64,000 bases of DNA from Acidimicrobiia bacterium (lineage in GTDB: Bacteria; Actinomycetota; Acidimicrobiia; Spongiisociales; JAHEDJ01), in contig DATIPS010000023.1 in NCBI GenBank assembly GCA_035471805.1, forward strand, positions 62,001 through 126,000, given 5' to 3'. A program made the position numbers and the translations under genes. The notes under the pieces are model-generated. The model saw only the letters and a list, made by a program, of their open reading frames with translations, made no database searches and had not been told where the DNA came from. This document shows, piece after piece, positions 8,827 through 17,074 of the stretch (the stretch's first letter is position 1; every line of letters starts with the position of its first letter).

Positions 8827-9984
8827 CTAGTCGGTCAATATCCGCCTGAACCGGTAGACGGCCACGGCTATGAGGCAAACGGCGAACCCGGCCAGAACCG
8901 CGAGTTCCAGGGAAATCGAACCGAAGCTGCCTTCGCGGTAGATCAAGTCCTTGAATCCCCTCAAAGCCCAATAATGGGGTGTTGCCTTGGAGATCGTCTG
9001 CATCGTCGTCGGGAAGATCTCGAACGGGACCATCGCTCCGCCGACTGCCGCGAGCATCAACCCGGCCAGGACACCGAAAGAGCCCGCCTGTTCGGCGGTG
9101 CGGAACACGGACCCGGCGAGCATGGCGATGCCGGTACCGACCAGTGCAAACACCGTCACCACGACGATGGCGAGCCAGACATTGCCCCAATCGATGTTGA
9201 ACCCGAATGCGGTGCCCAACAGTATCAAGAGGCCCTGGAGGAATGCGATGGCGAAACGGCCGAGCCCTTCTCCGATCAAGACCGTGCCGGCACCCGTTGG
9301 CGTCGACAGCATGCGACGGGAAACTCCAAGCGTTCGCGAGAGAATCAGCTTGTCCGCCGCCGTCAGCGAAGTCAGGAACATGAACAGCACCAGCATGCCC
9401 TGGGCGGAGTGATCGATCGGATCGAAACCTGCCGGAAACACGGACTCCCCCGCAGTCACGGTTTCCACTCGGACTCCCGGCACCGTCTCTCGCATGGATT
9501 CGACCATCGCCAGGTTCGACTCGAGCTCTCCGATACCTTCTGAAGCTGCGAAACGGGCTGCCCTGACCGTGGCGCTCTGCACCGCGATCGCTGCGCCGAC
9601 GGACTCCTTCAACGTCCCGCCGAGGGTGTTGGGTGGTGCGTAATAGCGCAATGAGACCGACTCGCCGGTCTCCACGGCGTCGCTGTAGTCGGCGGGAACC
9701 ACGAGGCCGGCATCAACGCGGTTGCGGGCTACACCGTCGATCAAAGCCGCTTCATCGGCGAAGGCCACGAGGTCAACCGAACTGCTCTCGAGGGTATCGA
9801 GCAAATCCACTCCCAGAGATCCTCCGCTGCCCTCGATGACGCCGAGCTTGGGATTGAACGAACCTCCGAACGCCGCACCCATCACGAGCACAATGATGAA
9901 CGGCAGCAGGATGATGAAGAACAAACCCAGGCGATCACGCATCAACCGGATCAAGTTCACCCGGGCGATCGCGAAGGCTTTCAT
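8827..9984 (-). CDS. ABC-2 type exporter permease (second)
   Basis: 385-residue ABC-2 permease: a transmembrane helix near residues 18-40 (LGLFFIILLPFIIVLVMGAA), a large extracytoplasmic domain, then about five helices in the C-terminal half. This is the fold of drug, lipid or polysaccharide exporters of the YhgE/DrrB/CcmB-like superfamily. The start MKAFAIARVN at 9984 overlaps the preceding gene's stop (ATGA, 9981-9984), so a longer upstream frame was rejected. It is the last gene of a three-gene operon with the ATPase and a paralogous permease; the substrate cannot be told from sequence. Confidence 0.85.
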   Translation of the reverse strand: MKAFAIARVNLIRLMRDRLGLFFIILLPFIIVLVMGAAFGGSFNPKLGVIEGSGGSLGVDLLDTLESSSVDLVAFADEAALIDGVARNRVDAGLVVPADYSDAVETGESVSLRYYAPPNTLGGTLKESVGAAIAVQSATVRAARFAASEGIGELESNLAMVESMRETVPGVRVETVTAGESVFPAGFDPIDHSAQGMLVLFMFLTSLTAADKLILSRTLGVSRRMLSTPTGAGTVLIGEGLGRFAIAFLQGLLILLGTAFGFNIDWGNVWLAIVVVTVFALVGTGIAMLAGSVFRTAEQAGSFGVLAGLMLAAVGGAMVPFEIFPTTMQTISKATPHYWALRGFKDLIYREGSFGSISLELAVLAGFAVCLIAVAVYRFRRILTD

Positions 9985-11162
9985 CTTCCCATCACCAACC
10001 GTCTGGCGCGCATCAGCCCGACGGTCCCGGTAGCCGCACCGATCGCCACCATCACTCCCACCGCCGGAAGCGCATCGGCCACCGTGCCCGAGACGGAGGC
10101 CAGTTCGTCGAGCCCGCGCAGAAACCAGGCATGCGGTGTGATCAAGCTCAGACTCGACACGAACTCGGGGGCCCGATCGAGGCTGAAGAACGTTCCGCCG
10201 AGGATCGCCAGTGACATAGCCAGAATGGCATTCCAGCCGGAGGCCTGCTCCTCGGTCTTTGCCATCGTGGCGGCCATGGCCGACACGCCGGTGGCGGAAA
10301 CAACTCCACCGAAGGTCAGCAATGCAACCCCCAGGGGACTCCCCCATTCGGCCCCCAACAACAGCGTCGAGGCGACGATCAGCACCGTCATCGCCACCAC
10401 TCCGAGCACAAAGCCGGTCAGCGCTTTGCCTATCACGATCGTCCAGGGGCCGAGGGGCGCGGCAACGAGGCGCGGCAGAGTTCCCTGCCGCCGCTCCGAG
10501 AGCAGGCTGAGGATCCCGAACTGAGCGGTGAAGAACAAGAACATGATGGCCATGGACGCGGAGTAGAAGGTCTTGTCCGACATCTGTTTGGAGTCGGCCT
10601 CGGCCTCTTCCACGAGGATCGAGGGCTCGAACGCCGCGGCCCGCGACGACAGGTCGGCGATCGCCCCCGGCTGCACGGTCGTGAATCCACCCAGCGCGGC
10701 TGCCACGGACAGAGAGACTGCGTTGACCTCCTCTGCGTATCCCGTTGCGATGGCCTCGGCGATCTGCGTCGCCAGTGCCGCGTCGATGTTGCCGATGATC
10801 GTCAGCGTGGCATCCCGGCCGCTCATGATCGCCTCCGAGAAACCTTCCGGAATGACGAAGGCTGCGCCCATCTCACCGCCCTCGACCAGGGCTGCCGCGC
10901 CGGCCCGGTCGTCGACCACGGTGAGGTCGGCAAAACCGGCCTCCACTACACCGGGTAGCACCTGCGAGGTCAGCAGAGCTGACACCGGTCCCCCATCCAG
11001 GTCAACTACCGCATATTGCGTATGGAAGCTCTGAGCGGTCGGCAGCAGCAATGAGAAGACCGTCGCGAGCGCAAACGGTGCGATGATCCCCATGATGATG
11101 GCGGAGCGATCCCGAATTCTCTGCCGGAGGTCTTTGGCGGCGATGATCAGTACGGCCCGCAC
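9981..11162 (-). CDS. ABC-2 type exporter permease (first)
   Basis: 393-residue permease with the same layout as its downstream neighbour: N-terminal helix after a basic stretch (KDLRQRIRDRSAIIMGIIAP), an extracytoplasmic domain of about 170 residues, and a C-terminal block of helices containing SERRQGTLPRLVAAPLG, a typical ABC-2 cytoplasmic loop. Translation starts at GTG 11162, one base after the ATPase stop. The two permeases probably form a heterodimer with the adjacent ATPase (11164-12111). The substrate is unknown. Confidence 0.85.
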   Translation of the reverse strand: MRAVLIIAAKDLRQRIRDRSAIIMGIIAPFALATVFSLLLPTAQSFHTQYAVVDLDGGPVSALLTSQVLPGVVEAGFADLTVVDDRAGAAALVEGGEMGAAFVIPEGFSEAIMSGRDATLTIIGNIDAALATQIAEAIATGYAEEVNAVSLSVAAALGGFTTVQPGAIADLSSRAAAFEPSILVEEAEADSKQMSDKTFYSASMAIMFLFFTAQFGILSLLSERRQGTLPRLVAAPLGPWTIVIGKALTGFVLGVVAMTVLIVASTLLLGAEWGSPLGVALLTFGGVVSATGVSAMAATMAKTEEQASGWNAILAMSLAILGGTFFSLDRAPEFVSSLSLITPHAWFLRGLDELASVSGTVADALPAVGVMVAIGAATGTVGLMRARRLVMGR

Positions 11163-11163
11163 C

Positions 11164-12111
11164 TCAGTCCCTCAACGCCTTTCCGGTGAGGTGCAGGAAC
11201 ACCGCCTCCAGGTCGGGTTCGACTACGTCCACACCTTTGACCGAGGCGCCGGCCTCTGCGATGGAACGAAGCAAAGAGGGAAGTATCACGCGTGCGTCGT
11301 TGGTCAGGATCTCGATGCCGCTATCGGAACGATTCGCCTCCTCAACTCCGCCGACCAGGCGAGCCGCGGCCGCTGCGGCATCGATGTCGCCGTCTGCGGC
11401 AACTCGAACCCGATCGCGTTGCCCGACCAGCTCAACCAGTTCCCGGCGCGTGCCCTCGGCCCTGATCAGGCCCTGATCGATGATGCCGACCCGGTCGCAG
11501 AGACGCTCGGCTTCCTCCATGTAGTGAGTCGTGTAGAGGACGGCCATGCCTTCCCCGGACAGGCGTTCGACACTATCGAGGATCGCATTCCTGCTCTGCG
11601 GATCGACACCAACGGTCGGCTCATCGAGGATCAGAAGACGCGGTTCGTGGATCAGGCCGATGCCGATGTTGAGCCTTCGCTTCATACCCCCGGAGAACTC
11701 CTCCGTCTTGTCGTCGCGACGGTCGGCCAGCCCGGTGACCTCCAGGACGGCATTGGTTCGTGCCTTCAACTGCTTGCCCGTCAACCCGTAGAGCCTGCCG
11801 AAGAAAGCGAGGTTCTCCTCCGCAGTGAGGTCGGGATAGATGGCCAGATCCTGAGGAACATATCCGATCCACTGCTTGGCATGAATCTGGCCCACGTCGA
11901 TTGGCTCGCCGATCACGGTGACTTCCCCCGCATCCCTGCTCAGGAGGCCGCAAACCATCGAGATCGTCGTCGTCTTGCCGGCTCCGTTGGGTCCCAGCAG
12001 ACCGTACGTCTCGCCGAGATCGATATGGAAGCCGACCCCTGCGACCGCTTTGCGGTCGCCGTACGACTTGTGGAGGTCGCGACAATCGAGCACTCTCGAA
12101 TCACCGCTCAT
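11164..12111 (-). CDS. ABC exporter ATP-binding protein
   Basis: 315-residue nucleotide-binding subunit. Walker A is GPNGAGKTT (residues about 41-49), the signature is FSGGMKRRL, Walker B is LLILDEPTVG, and the H-loop is TTHYMEEAE, followed by the DrrA/NatA-type C-terminal extension. The ATG at 12111 has AAGGGG 8 nt upstream. A longer frame to 12198 would add an unlikely hydrophobic leader. It is the first gene of the exporter operon with two downstream permeases. The 184 bp between it and the divergent phosphoribosyltransferase must hold promoters for both, but no clear -35/-10 pair stands out. Confidence 0.92.
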   Translation of the reverse strand: MSGDSRVLDCRDLHKSYGDRKAVAGVGFHIDLGETYGLLGPNGAGKTTTISMVCGLLSRDAGEVTVIGEPIDVGQIHAKQWIGYVPQDLAIYPDLTAEENLAFFGRLYGLTGKQLKARTNAVLEVTGLADRRDDKTEEFSGGMKRRLNIGIGLIHEPRLLILDEPTVGVDPQSRNAILDSVERLSGEGMAVLYTTHYMEEAERLCDRVGIIDQGLIRAEGTRRELVELVGQRDRVRVAADGDIDAAAAAARLVGGVEEANRSDSGIEILTNDARVILPSLLRSIAEAGASVKGVDVVEPDLEAVFLHLTGKALRD

Positions 12112-12295
12112 CGTGTTATCCCCTTGGTTGTGCTCGGCTACAGCGTGCAGGAGCAGCAACCAGACCAGCAGGAGCCGCGTATGCTGCCCACCGCACACGG
12201 CGCGAGACTACCCGCCGCGCCGCCGCCCGACCTCATCGAACAGACCCCTGCCAAACCTTGTTCGAAGAGCGCGGCAGAGGGATACTGACTGAACA

Positions 12296-12943
12296 GTGTT
12301 TTACGACCGGCGCAACGCAGGGGAACAACTCGCCGTCGAGCTCCGCTCCTACCGGAGCGAGAAACCTGTGGTTCTCGGGCTCCCGCGAGGAGGCGTAGTC
12401 GTCGGAGCTCCGATCGCAGCCGAGTTGTCCTGCCCGCTCGACATCATTGTGGTCCGGAAACTGGGTGCTCCCGGCCGGCCCGAGCTCGGAATCGGGGCAA
12501 TCGCCGAACACGGCGTGCGGGTACTGAACGATGACCTCATCGGATACTTGCGGGTGTCCGAGGAATACGTGGCCGAGGTCACCGGGCGCGAACGGATCGA
12601 GTTGGAGAGAAGGGTCGAGCAGTACCGGCGGGGCAAGCCCGAGATCGAGCTCCGAGAAAGGACGGCCATCGTCGTCGACGACGGATTGGCCACCGGATTC
12701 ACCGCCCGGGCTGCCGTTCTGGCCGCTCGGGAACGCGGCGCCCGCCAAGTCGTTCTCGCAGTCCCAGTCGGAGCAGAGGACACGGTCGCGGCACTCGCCG
12801 ACCTGGCCGATCGCGTGGTGGCCCTGTCGGTTCCGAGAGACTTCCAGGCGGTCGGATTCTGGTATCGAAACTTCACACAAACCAGCGACAAGGACGTCCT
12901 CAACGCACTGTCCGGTGGCGGGAACACCCCGCTCAACCACTAA
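12296..12943 (+). CDS. Phosphoribosyltransferase-family protein
   Basis: 215-residue type I PRTase-fold protein of the kind often called putative phosphoribosyltransferase or erythromycin-esterase-associated. It opens with YDRRNAGEQLA, has LGLPRGGVVVGAPIA (loop I, about 27-41), and the PRPP-binding signature AIVVDDGLATGFT (about 123-135). No substrate can be assigned. The start is GTG 12296, with AGAGGGA upstream. Its stop overlaps the extended 3' end of the convergent radical SAM selenoprotein gene by 4 bp, and the SECIS-like hairpin of that gene lies just past its stop, where it could also end this transcript. Confidence 0.8.
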   Translation: MFYDRRNAGEQLAVELRSYRSEKPVVLGLPRGGVVVGAPIAAELSCPLDIIVVRKLGAPGRPELGIGAIAEHGVRVLNDDLIGYLRVSEEYVAEVTGRERIELERRVEQYRRGKPEIELRERTAIVVDDGLATGFTARAAVLAARERGARQVVLAVPVGAEDTVAALADLADRVVALSVPRDFQAVGFWYRNFTQTSDKDVLNALSGGGNTPLNH

Positions 12944-14283
12944 GACGGGCCGCCGGACCGGCGGCTGGAAGGCTCAGCTCAGCAGAACCACGGTTCGGTG
13001 AGCCGCGGCCTCCCTTCGCCGCTTGCCAGCCGGACTGCGTCCTCATTCATTCCGGCCGCGTTGAGTATCGCCCGGGTCATGGCCTCGAGAACCTCGTCCC
13101 GGGGTCGACCTTCCATCCGCTCCATCAAATCAACGAGCCGGCCGTGTAGTTCATCCAAGCGCCGGTCCGACGCCTCCCACGCAAAGGTGAGTGCGCCCGG
13201 ATCAAACTCACCGACTTCCAGCTGATCGGGTGGGAGATTCAACAGCAGCGAGCCGCGCGGAATGAGGAGACGGATGGTCAGCTGGATCGGGTCGACGTCG
13301 ACGCCGTGCAGTTCCATGAACTGCAGCATTGCTACCAGATCCTGCATAGTGGTCCAGGGAGTGAACGGAAGCCAGGTGGGGCGAATGTCGATAGCGGCGG
13401 CTCGCAGGAGATGCACAGATTCGGCCATGTCGGCGACCGTGTGGCCCTTGTCGAGTCTCTGCAGCGTTTCGTCGTTGGTCGACTCGAACGCGGAAACCAC
13501 AAACACGAGACCCAGCTCGGCCATCCGCGGAAGGAGATCACGGTGGCGGAGAATGTGTTCCACCTTGATGGTGGCATCGAAGGTGAGATCGGGATGCCGG
13601 CTGCGCGTTTCCTCGAGAACTCGCAGCGCGTGCGACGGTCCGTTGAGGAAATCCGGGTCGGCGAAGCTGATGTGCCTGGCCCCCGCCGCCACCTGCGCAT
13701 CGATGTCTTGGGCTATCAGCCGGCGGTCGACCACTCTGAAAGCACCGTCGTAGACCGTCGGGACCGGGCAATGCCTGCAACGGTACCGGCAACCGCGCGA
13801 TGCCGTGGTCGAACCGGCCACTCGGCGCTCCCCGCCCAGCTCGACGCCCACGTATTCCGTCAACCCGGCGAGGCCCGTCCTGTCGGGCGCGACCGTTATC
13901 GCCGATCTCTCGAGGTCCACGTGTGATCCGCGGCGGACGCCGGCCGCCCAGCGAAGGAGCCCCGGCTCGTATTCCCCGGCGACCGCGCTCGCTCCGGCGG
14001 GCAGATCCGCGGCGGCCGCATACAAGCCGTAGAAGCACAGGGGCAGTTCCGGACGGGATGCGTTCAGTTGCCTGCTCGCCTGCAATGCCACTTTCATCGC
14101 CGTGTGCATCGGAACCGCGAAGGCGACTGCCTCGGCCCATTCGACATCGAGCGGTTTCAGAGGCCCGAGGGAGAGATCACAGGTGCGGATGTCGTGCCCG
14201 GCCCCGCCCAGCGCCGATGCAGCCGAAGCGACGTGAAACGGCTGATGACCCAGTTCGTACGACGAGACGAGAAGAATCTTCAC
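12940..14283 (-). CDS. B12-binding-domain radical SAM selenoprotein with C-Sec-A-E-P tail
   Basis: Radical SAM protein with an N-terminal cobalamin-binding-like domain (VKILLVSSYELGHQPFHV) and the [4Fe-4S] motif CRYRCRHC (CxxxCxxC), then a TIM-barrel core. The obvious open frame ends at TGA 12979-12981 after EPWFC. Reading that TGA as selenocysteine continues as AEPSSRRSGGPS to TAG, giving 447 residues with Sec at 435. The resulting CUAEP tail matches what I remember as a named family of CUAEP/CCAEP-tail radical SAM (seleno)proteins. A hairpin with a GGUCC loop follows the UGA at the spacing of bacterial SECIS elements. GTG 14283 was chosen because the B12 fold starts there. It is 37 bp behind the formate dehydrogenase genes, likely the same operon. 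Its reaction is unknown. Confidence 0.85.
12949..12965 (-). promoter_or_regulatory. SECIS-like hairpin of the radical SAM gene
   Basis: Starting 14 nt after UGA 12979-12981: a 6-bp GC stem (GCCGCC/GGCGGC) closing a GGUCC loop whose first G is 20 nt from the UGA. E. coli fdhF has GGUCU 19 nt from its UGA. The stem is fully symmetric, so it may also act as a transcription stop for the convergent phosphoribosyltransferase gene. Confidence 0.75.
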
Positions 14284-14320
14284 AGCGCCGCATCCTACGG
14301 TCGAAGCGAAACAACCGTGC

Positions 14321-15238
14321 CTACGGCTGCTCCGGCTTGGGCTGCACACCGGCGTGGGTAAATCCGAACCTGCCCTTTATGCAGAGGTTCCCGGAGGTCA
14401 CATCGTGGTCCGGCGGGGAGTCCACCCTCACAATCACACCATCCTGAACGGTGAGCTCGAGGTTGCAACCGACACCGCAGTAGGGGCAAACGGTACGCGT
14501 AACCGACTGCCGATCCGCAGCCCATCCGCCGGCAGCACGTAAATCGAACTCCGTCTTGGGAATCAAGGCGCCGGTAGGACAGACGGCGATGCAGTTCCCG
14601 CAGTAGACGCAGGCAGAATCCGGCAGTTCGATCTCGAACTCCGTTGATATGCGGGCCTCGAACCCGCGACCGGCGACGCTGATCGCGAACGTGTTCTGGG
14701 CTTCCGGTCCACATGCGTTCACGCACTGGTAGCAGAGGATGCACTTCGCGTAGTCCCGCACATAGAGGTCGTCCTGGATCAGCGGCGGCCGGGCGACGCT
14801 CGCAAATGAGAGCCCATCGGGTCGATCATGCTGTCCCGGCCTGGTTGCAACGGCCGTCCCTCCGGTGTCGAGGGTTGGCCCGAAACGACCCGGGTCGACG
14901 TCGTACTCCCGCATCCAGGCTCCGGTATCTTCTGAGACGAGTGACAGATCGACCGACGAGGCGAGCATCTCGAAGACCAGCTTGCGAGCGTGCCGCACGC
15001 GCGGGCTGTCTGAGGAGACAACCATCCCCTCTTCGAGCAACCGTGAACAGGCCGGAACCAGCGGGCGACTCCCCTCCACCTCGACCACGCACACACGGCA
15101 GACATTGGGAGCAGTCGTATGCTCGAGGTAGCAGAGCGTCGGCGTTTGGACGCCATTGGCGGACAGGGCGCGAATCAGCGTGACTCCGGCGGGCGCAACG
15201 GCGCGCTCTCCGTCGAGAATGAACTCGAGGCTGCTCAT
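14321..15238 (-). CDS. Formate dehydrogenase Fe-S subunit: N-terminal part of a split FdhA/NuoG-like chain
   Basis: 305-residue ferredoxin-like subunit. In order: a [2Fe-2S] domain (LCYLEHT, NVCRVCVVEVEG, VPAC), a NuoG-type linker, two [4Fe-4S] motifs (CILCYQCVNAC and CVYCGNCIAVCP), and at the C terminus the MopB-type [4Fe-4S] domain (CPYCGVGC then NLCIKGRFG). In FdsA-type formate dehydrogenases these all precede the pterin domain in one chain; here the chain ends right after the Fe-S domain. The pterin domain is the separate gene at 17075-18970. The start MSSLEF at 15238 overlaps the diaphorase stop (ATGA). It should wire electrons from the Mo/W site to the NuoE/F-like subunit. Confidence 0.9.
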   Translation of the reverse strand: MSSLEFILDGERAVAPAGVTLIRALSANGVQTPTLCYLEHTTAPNVCRVCVVEVEGSRPLVPACSRLLEEGMVVSSDSPRVRHARKLVFEMLASSVDLSLVSEDTGAWMREYDVDPGRFGPTLDTGGTAVATRPGQHDRPDGLSFASVARPPLIQDDLYVRDYAKCILCYQCVNACGPEAQNTFAISVAGRGFEARISTEFEIELPDSACVYCGNCIAVCPTGALIPKTEFDLRAAGGWAADRQSVTRTVCPYCGVGCNLELTVQDGVIVRVDSPPDHDVTSGNLCIKGRFGFTHAGVQPKPEQP

Positions 15239-17073
15239 GGGTCGCCTCCGATGAGGCCGAGGTCGAGAGCGGATACGACCGCATTCGCGGCCGTCTGGCC
15301 CAGACCACAAATCGAAGCGTCCGTCATCGCCCGGCCGACCTCTCTGATCAAACCTCCGGAATCGAAGCCGGATCCGGCTCGCACCATGAGCTCCTCCTGG
15401 CGCACGGTCCCGATACGGCAGGGTGCACATTGACCACAGGACTCATCCCGGAAGAACGCCGCGATACGAGAAACCACGTCGAACATGTCTGCTTCGGTAT
15501 CGAACACCACTACCGCCCCGGATCCGAGAGAGGCGTTTCTCTCGATCGCCGCTTCGTTGGCAAGCGGCAGGTCGAGTGCCTCCGGTCCGAGGAAGGTTCC
15601 CGCCGCCCCACCGAGCAACACCGATCCCAGAGACGTCGAACGCCGCATGCCGCCCGTTTCCTTGCGCATTCCGCCCGCCAGGGCCACGAGATCTCCCAGC
15701 GGTGTCCCGAACGGAACCTCGTATACGCCCGGTTTCGCCACGTGTCCGGAAACCGAGAACACTTTGGTGCCCGGCGACTTCGGCGTCCCGAGCCGGCGAT
15801 ACGCATCGGCCCCTTCGGTGATGATGAACAGCACATTGAGCAGAGTTTCCACGTTGTTGACCACGGTCGGCCGTCCGAACAAGCCGACCTGGGTCGGGTA
15901 AGGAGGCTTGTTGCGGGGTTCGCCCCGATATCCTTCGATCGAGTTGAACAACGCGGTCTCCTCACCGCAGATGTAGGCGCCTGCGCCGATTCGCAGCTCG
16001 ATGTCGAAAGAGATTCCGCGGCCGATTAGATCCGCGCCGAGCAAGCCGGCCTCCCGGGCGGCGGCAAGCGCAACTTCGAGCCTCCGCCGGGCCACCGGAT
16101 ACTCTCCACGCAGATATATGAATCCCCTTTCGGCACCCACCGACACGCCGGCAATCGTCAATGCTTCGATCAGCGCGAACGGGTCCTGCTCGATCAGCAC
16201 GCGATCCTTGAACGTTCCGGGCTCGGATTCGTCGGCATTGGCGATCACGAAACGGGGCGCCGCCTCAGCGGCCGCCATCTTCCACTTGACGCCGGTCGGG
16301 AAACCGGCTCCGCCCCGCCCGGTCAAACCTGATTCTGAGATGAGTTCCCGGACGCTCTCTGCACCCATCTCCACTGCTCGATGGAGTGCGGCATATCCGC
16401 CGCCGGCCCGGTAGTCGTGGAGGGAAGAGGGATCGACTCTGTCGATGATTCGCCGGAGCAACCGCACCTCAGCCTGCCCCTGGGGAGTGGCAGACCGCTC
16501 GATGCCCAGGTCGACGTTCATCGCCCCGAGTTCGGCCAGGCCGGCGATCGCCCGGCCAGACAGGTCGGCGTGAACAGGCCCGTGGTCGAAATCCTCCGCA
16601 CCGGTTCGTTGGACGAACAGAGCGGGAGCCCTGTCGCACCTGCCGAGACAGGGGCTGCGATGCCAGGTGACGGAATCGCCGGAACCCTCAGGACCGAAAA
16701 CCCTCTCGCACTCGTCGACGACTTCCAAGGCTCCGTTGGCACGGCAGGCGATGTCGTCGCATATGTGCAGAACGTCGGGCGCCTGCGGAGTCAGCGAGAA
16801 CATGCTGTAGAACGAAGCCACTCCGTAGGCGTCGGCCGGCGGCACCGCGATCGCCGCTCCGAGGTAGTTCAACGCGCCGTGGCTTATCCAGCCGACCTCG
16901 GCCTGCAAAGCATGCAGGCCCGGCAGCAGAAGGTCCCGCCGCTCGCGACTGCGGGGACGCTCCAGTCTGGCCACTTCTGTCGGCCCCGTCTCCGAGGTGT
17001 GAGCCGACATGAAACGATCGACTGCGGCCCGTTCGGCCTCGGTCGCTTCTGCGTCTGCAAAGTGGAGATCCAA
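15235..17073 (-). CDS. Formate dehydrogenase diaphorase subunit (NuoE-NuoF fusion)
   Basis: 612-residue NAD(H)-reactive subunit. N-terminal NuoE-like [2Fe-2S] domain (CDDIAC then CLGRC, residues about 105-150). Then a NuoF-like domain with GRGGAGFPTGVKW (NADH), GAGAYICGEETAL (FMN/NADH) and the N3-type [4Fe-4S] site ESCGQCAPCR with a later Cys in SICGLGQ. It transfers formate electrons to NAD+, as in FdsGB or HoxEF/HndAC. It lies 1 nt after the catalytic subunit and overlaps the Fe-S subunit by ATGA, so the three are surely cotranscribed. The start is TTG 17073; ATG 17007 is a fallback that would cut only non-conserved residues. Confidence 0.92.
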   Translation of the reverse strand: MDLHFADAEATEAERAAVDRFMSAHTSETGPTEVARLERPRSRERRDLLLPGLHALQAEVGWISHGALNYLGAAIAVPPADAYGVASFYSMFSLTPQAPDVLHICDDIACRANGALEVVDECERVFGPEGSGDSVTWHRSPCLGRCDRAPALFVQRTGAEDFDHGPVHADLSGRAIAGLAELGAMNVDLGIERSATPQGQAEVRLLRRIIDRVDPSSLHDYRAGGGYAALHRAVEMGAESVRELISESGLTGRGGAGFPTGVKWKMAAAEAAPRFVIANADESEPGTFKDRVLIEQDPFALIEALTIAGVSVGAERGFIYLRGEYPVARRRLEVALAAAREAGLLGADLIGRGISFDIELRIGAGAYICGEETALFNSIEGYRGEPRNKPPYPTQVGLFGRPTVVNNVETLLNVLFIITEGADAYRRLGTPKSPGTKVFSVSGHVAKPGVYEVPFGTPLGDLVALAGGMRKETGGMRRSTSLGSVLLGGAAGTFLGPEALDLPLANEAAIERNASLGSGAVVVFDTEADMFDVVSRIAAFFRDESCGQCAPCRIGTVRQEELMVRAGSGFDSGGLIREVGRAMTDASICGLGQTAANAVVSALDLGLIGGDP

Positions 17074-17074
17074 G

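Noticed and set aside
12979..12981. Natural termination of the radical SAM gene
   Set aside because: The next codons complete C-U-A-E-P and the GGUCC hairpin sits at SECIS distance, so read-through to 12940 was preferred.
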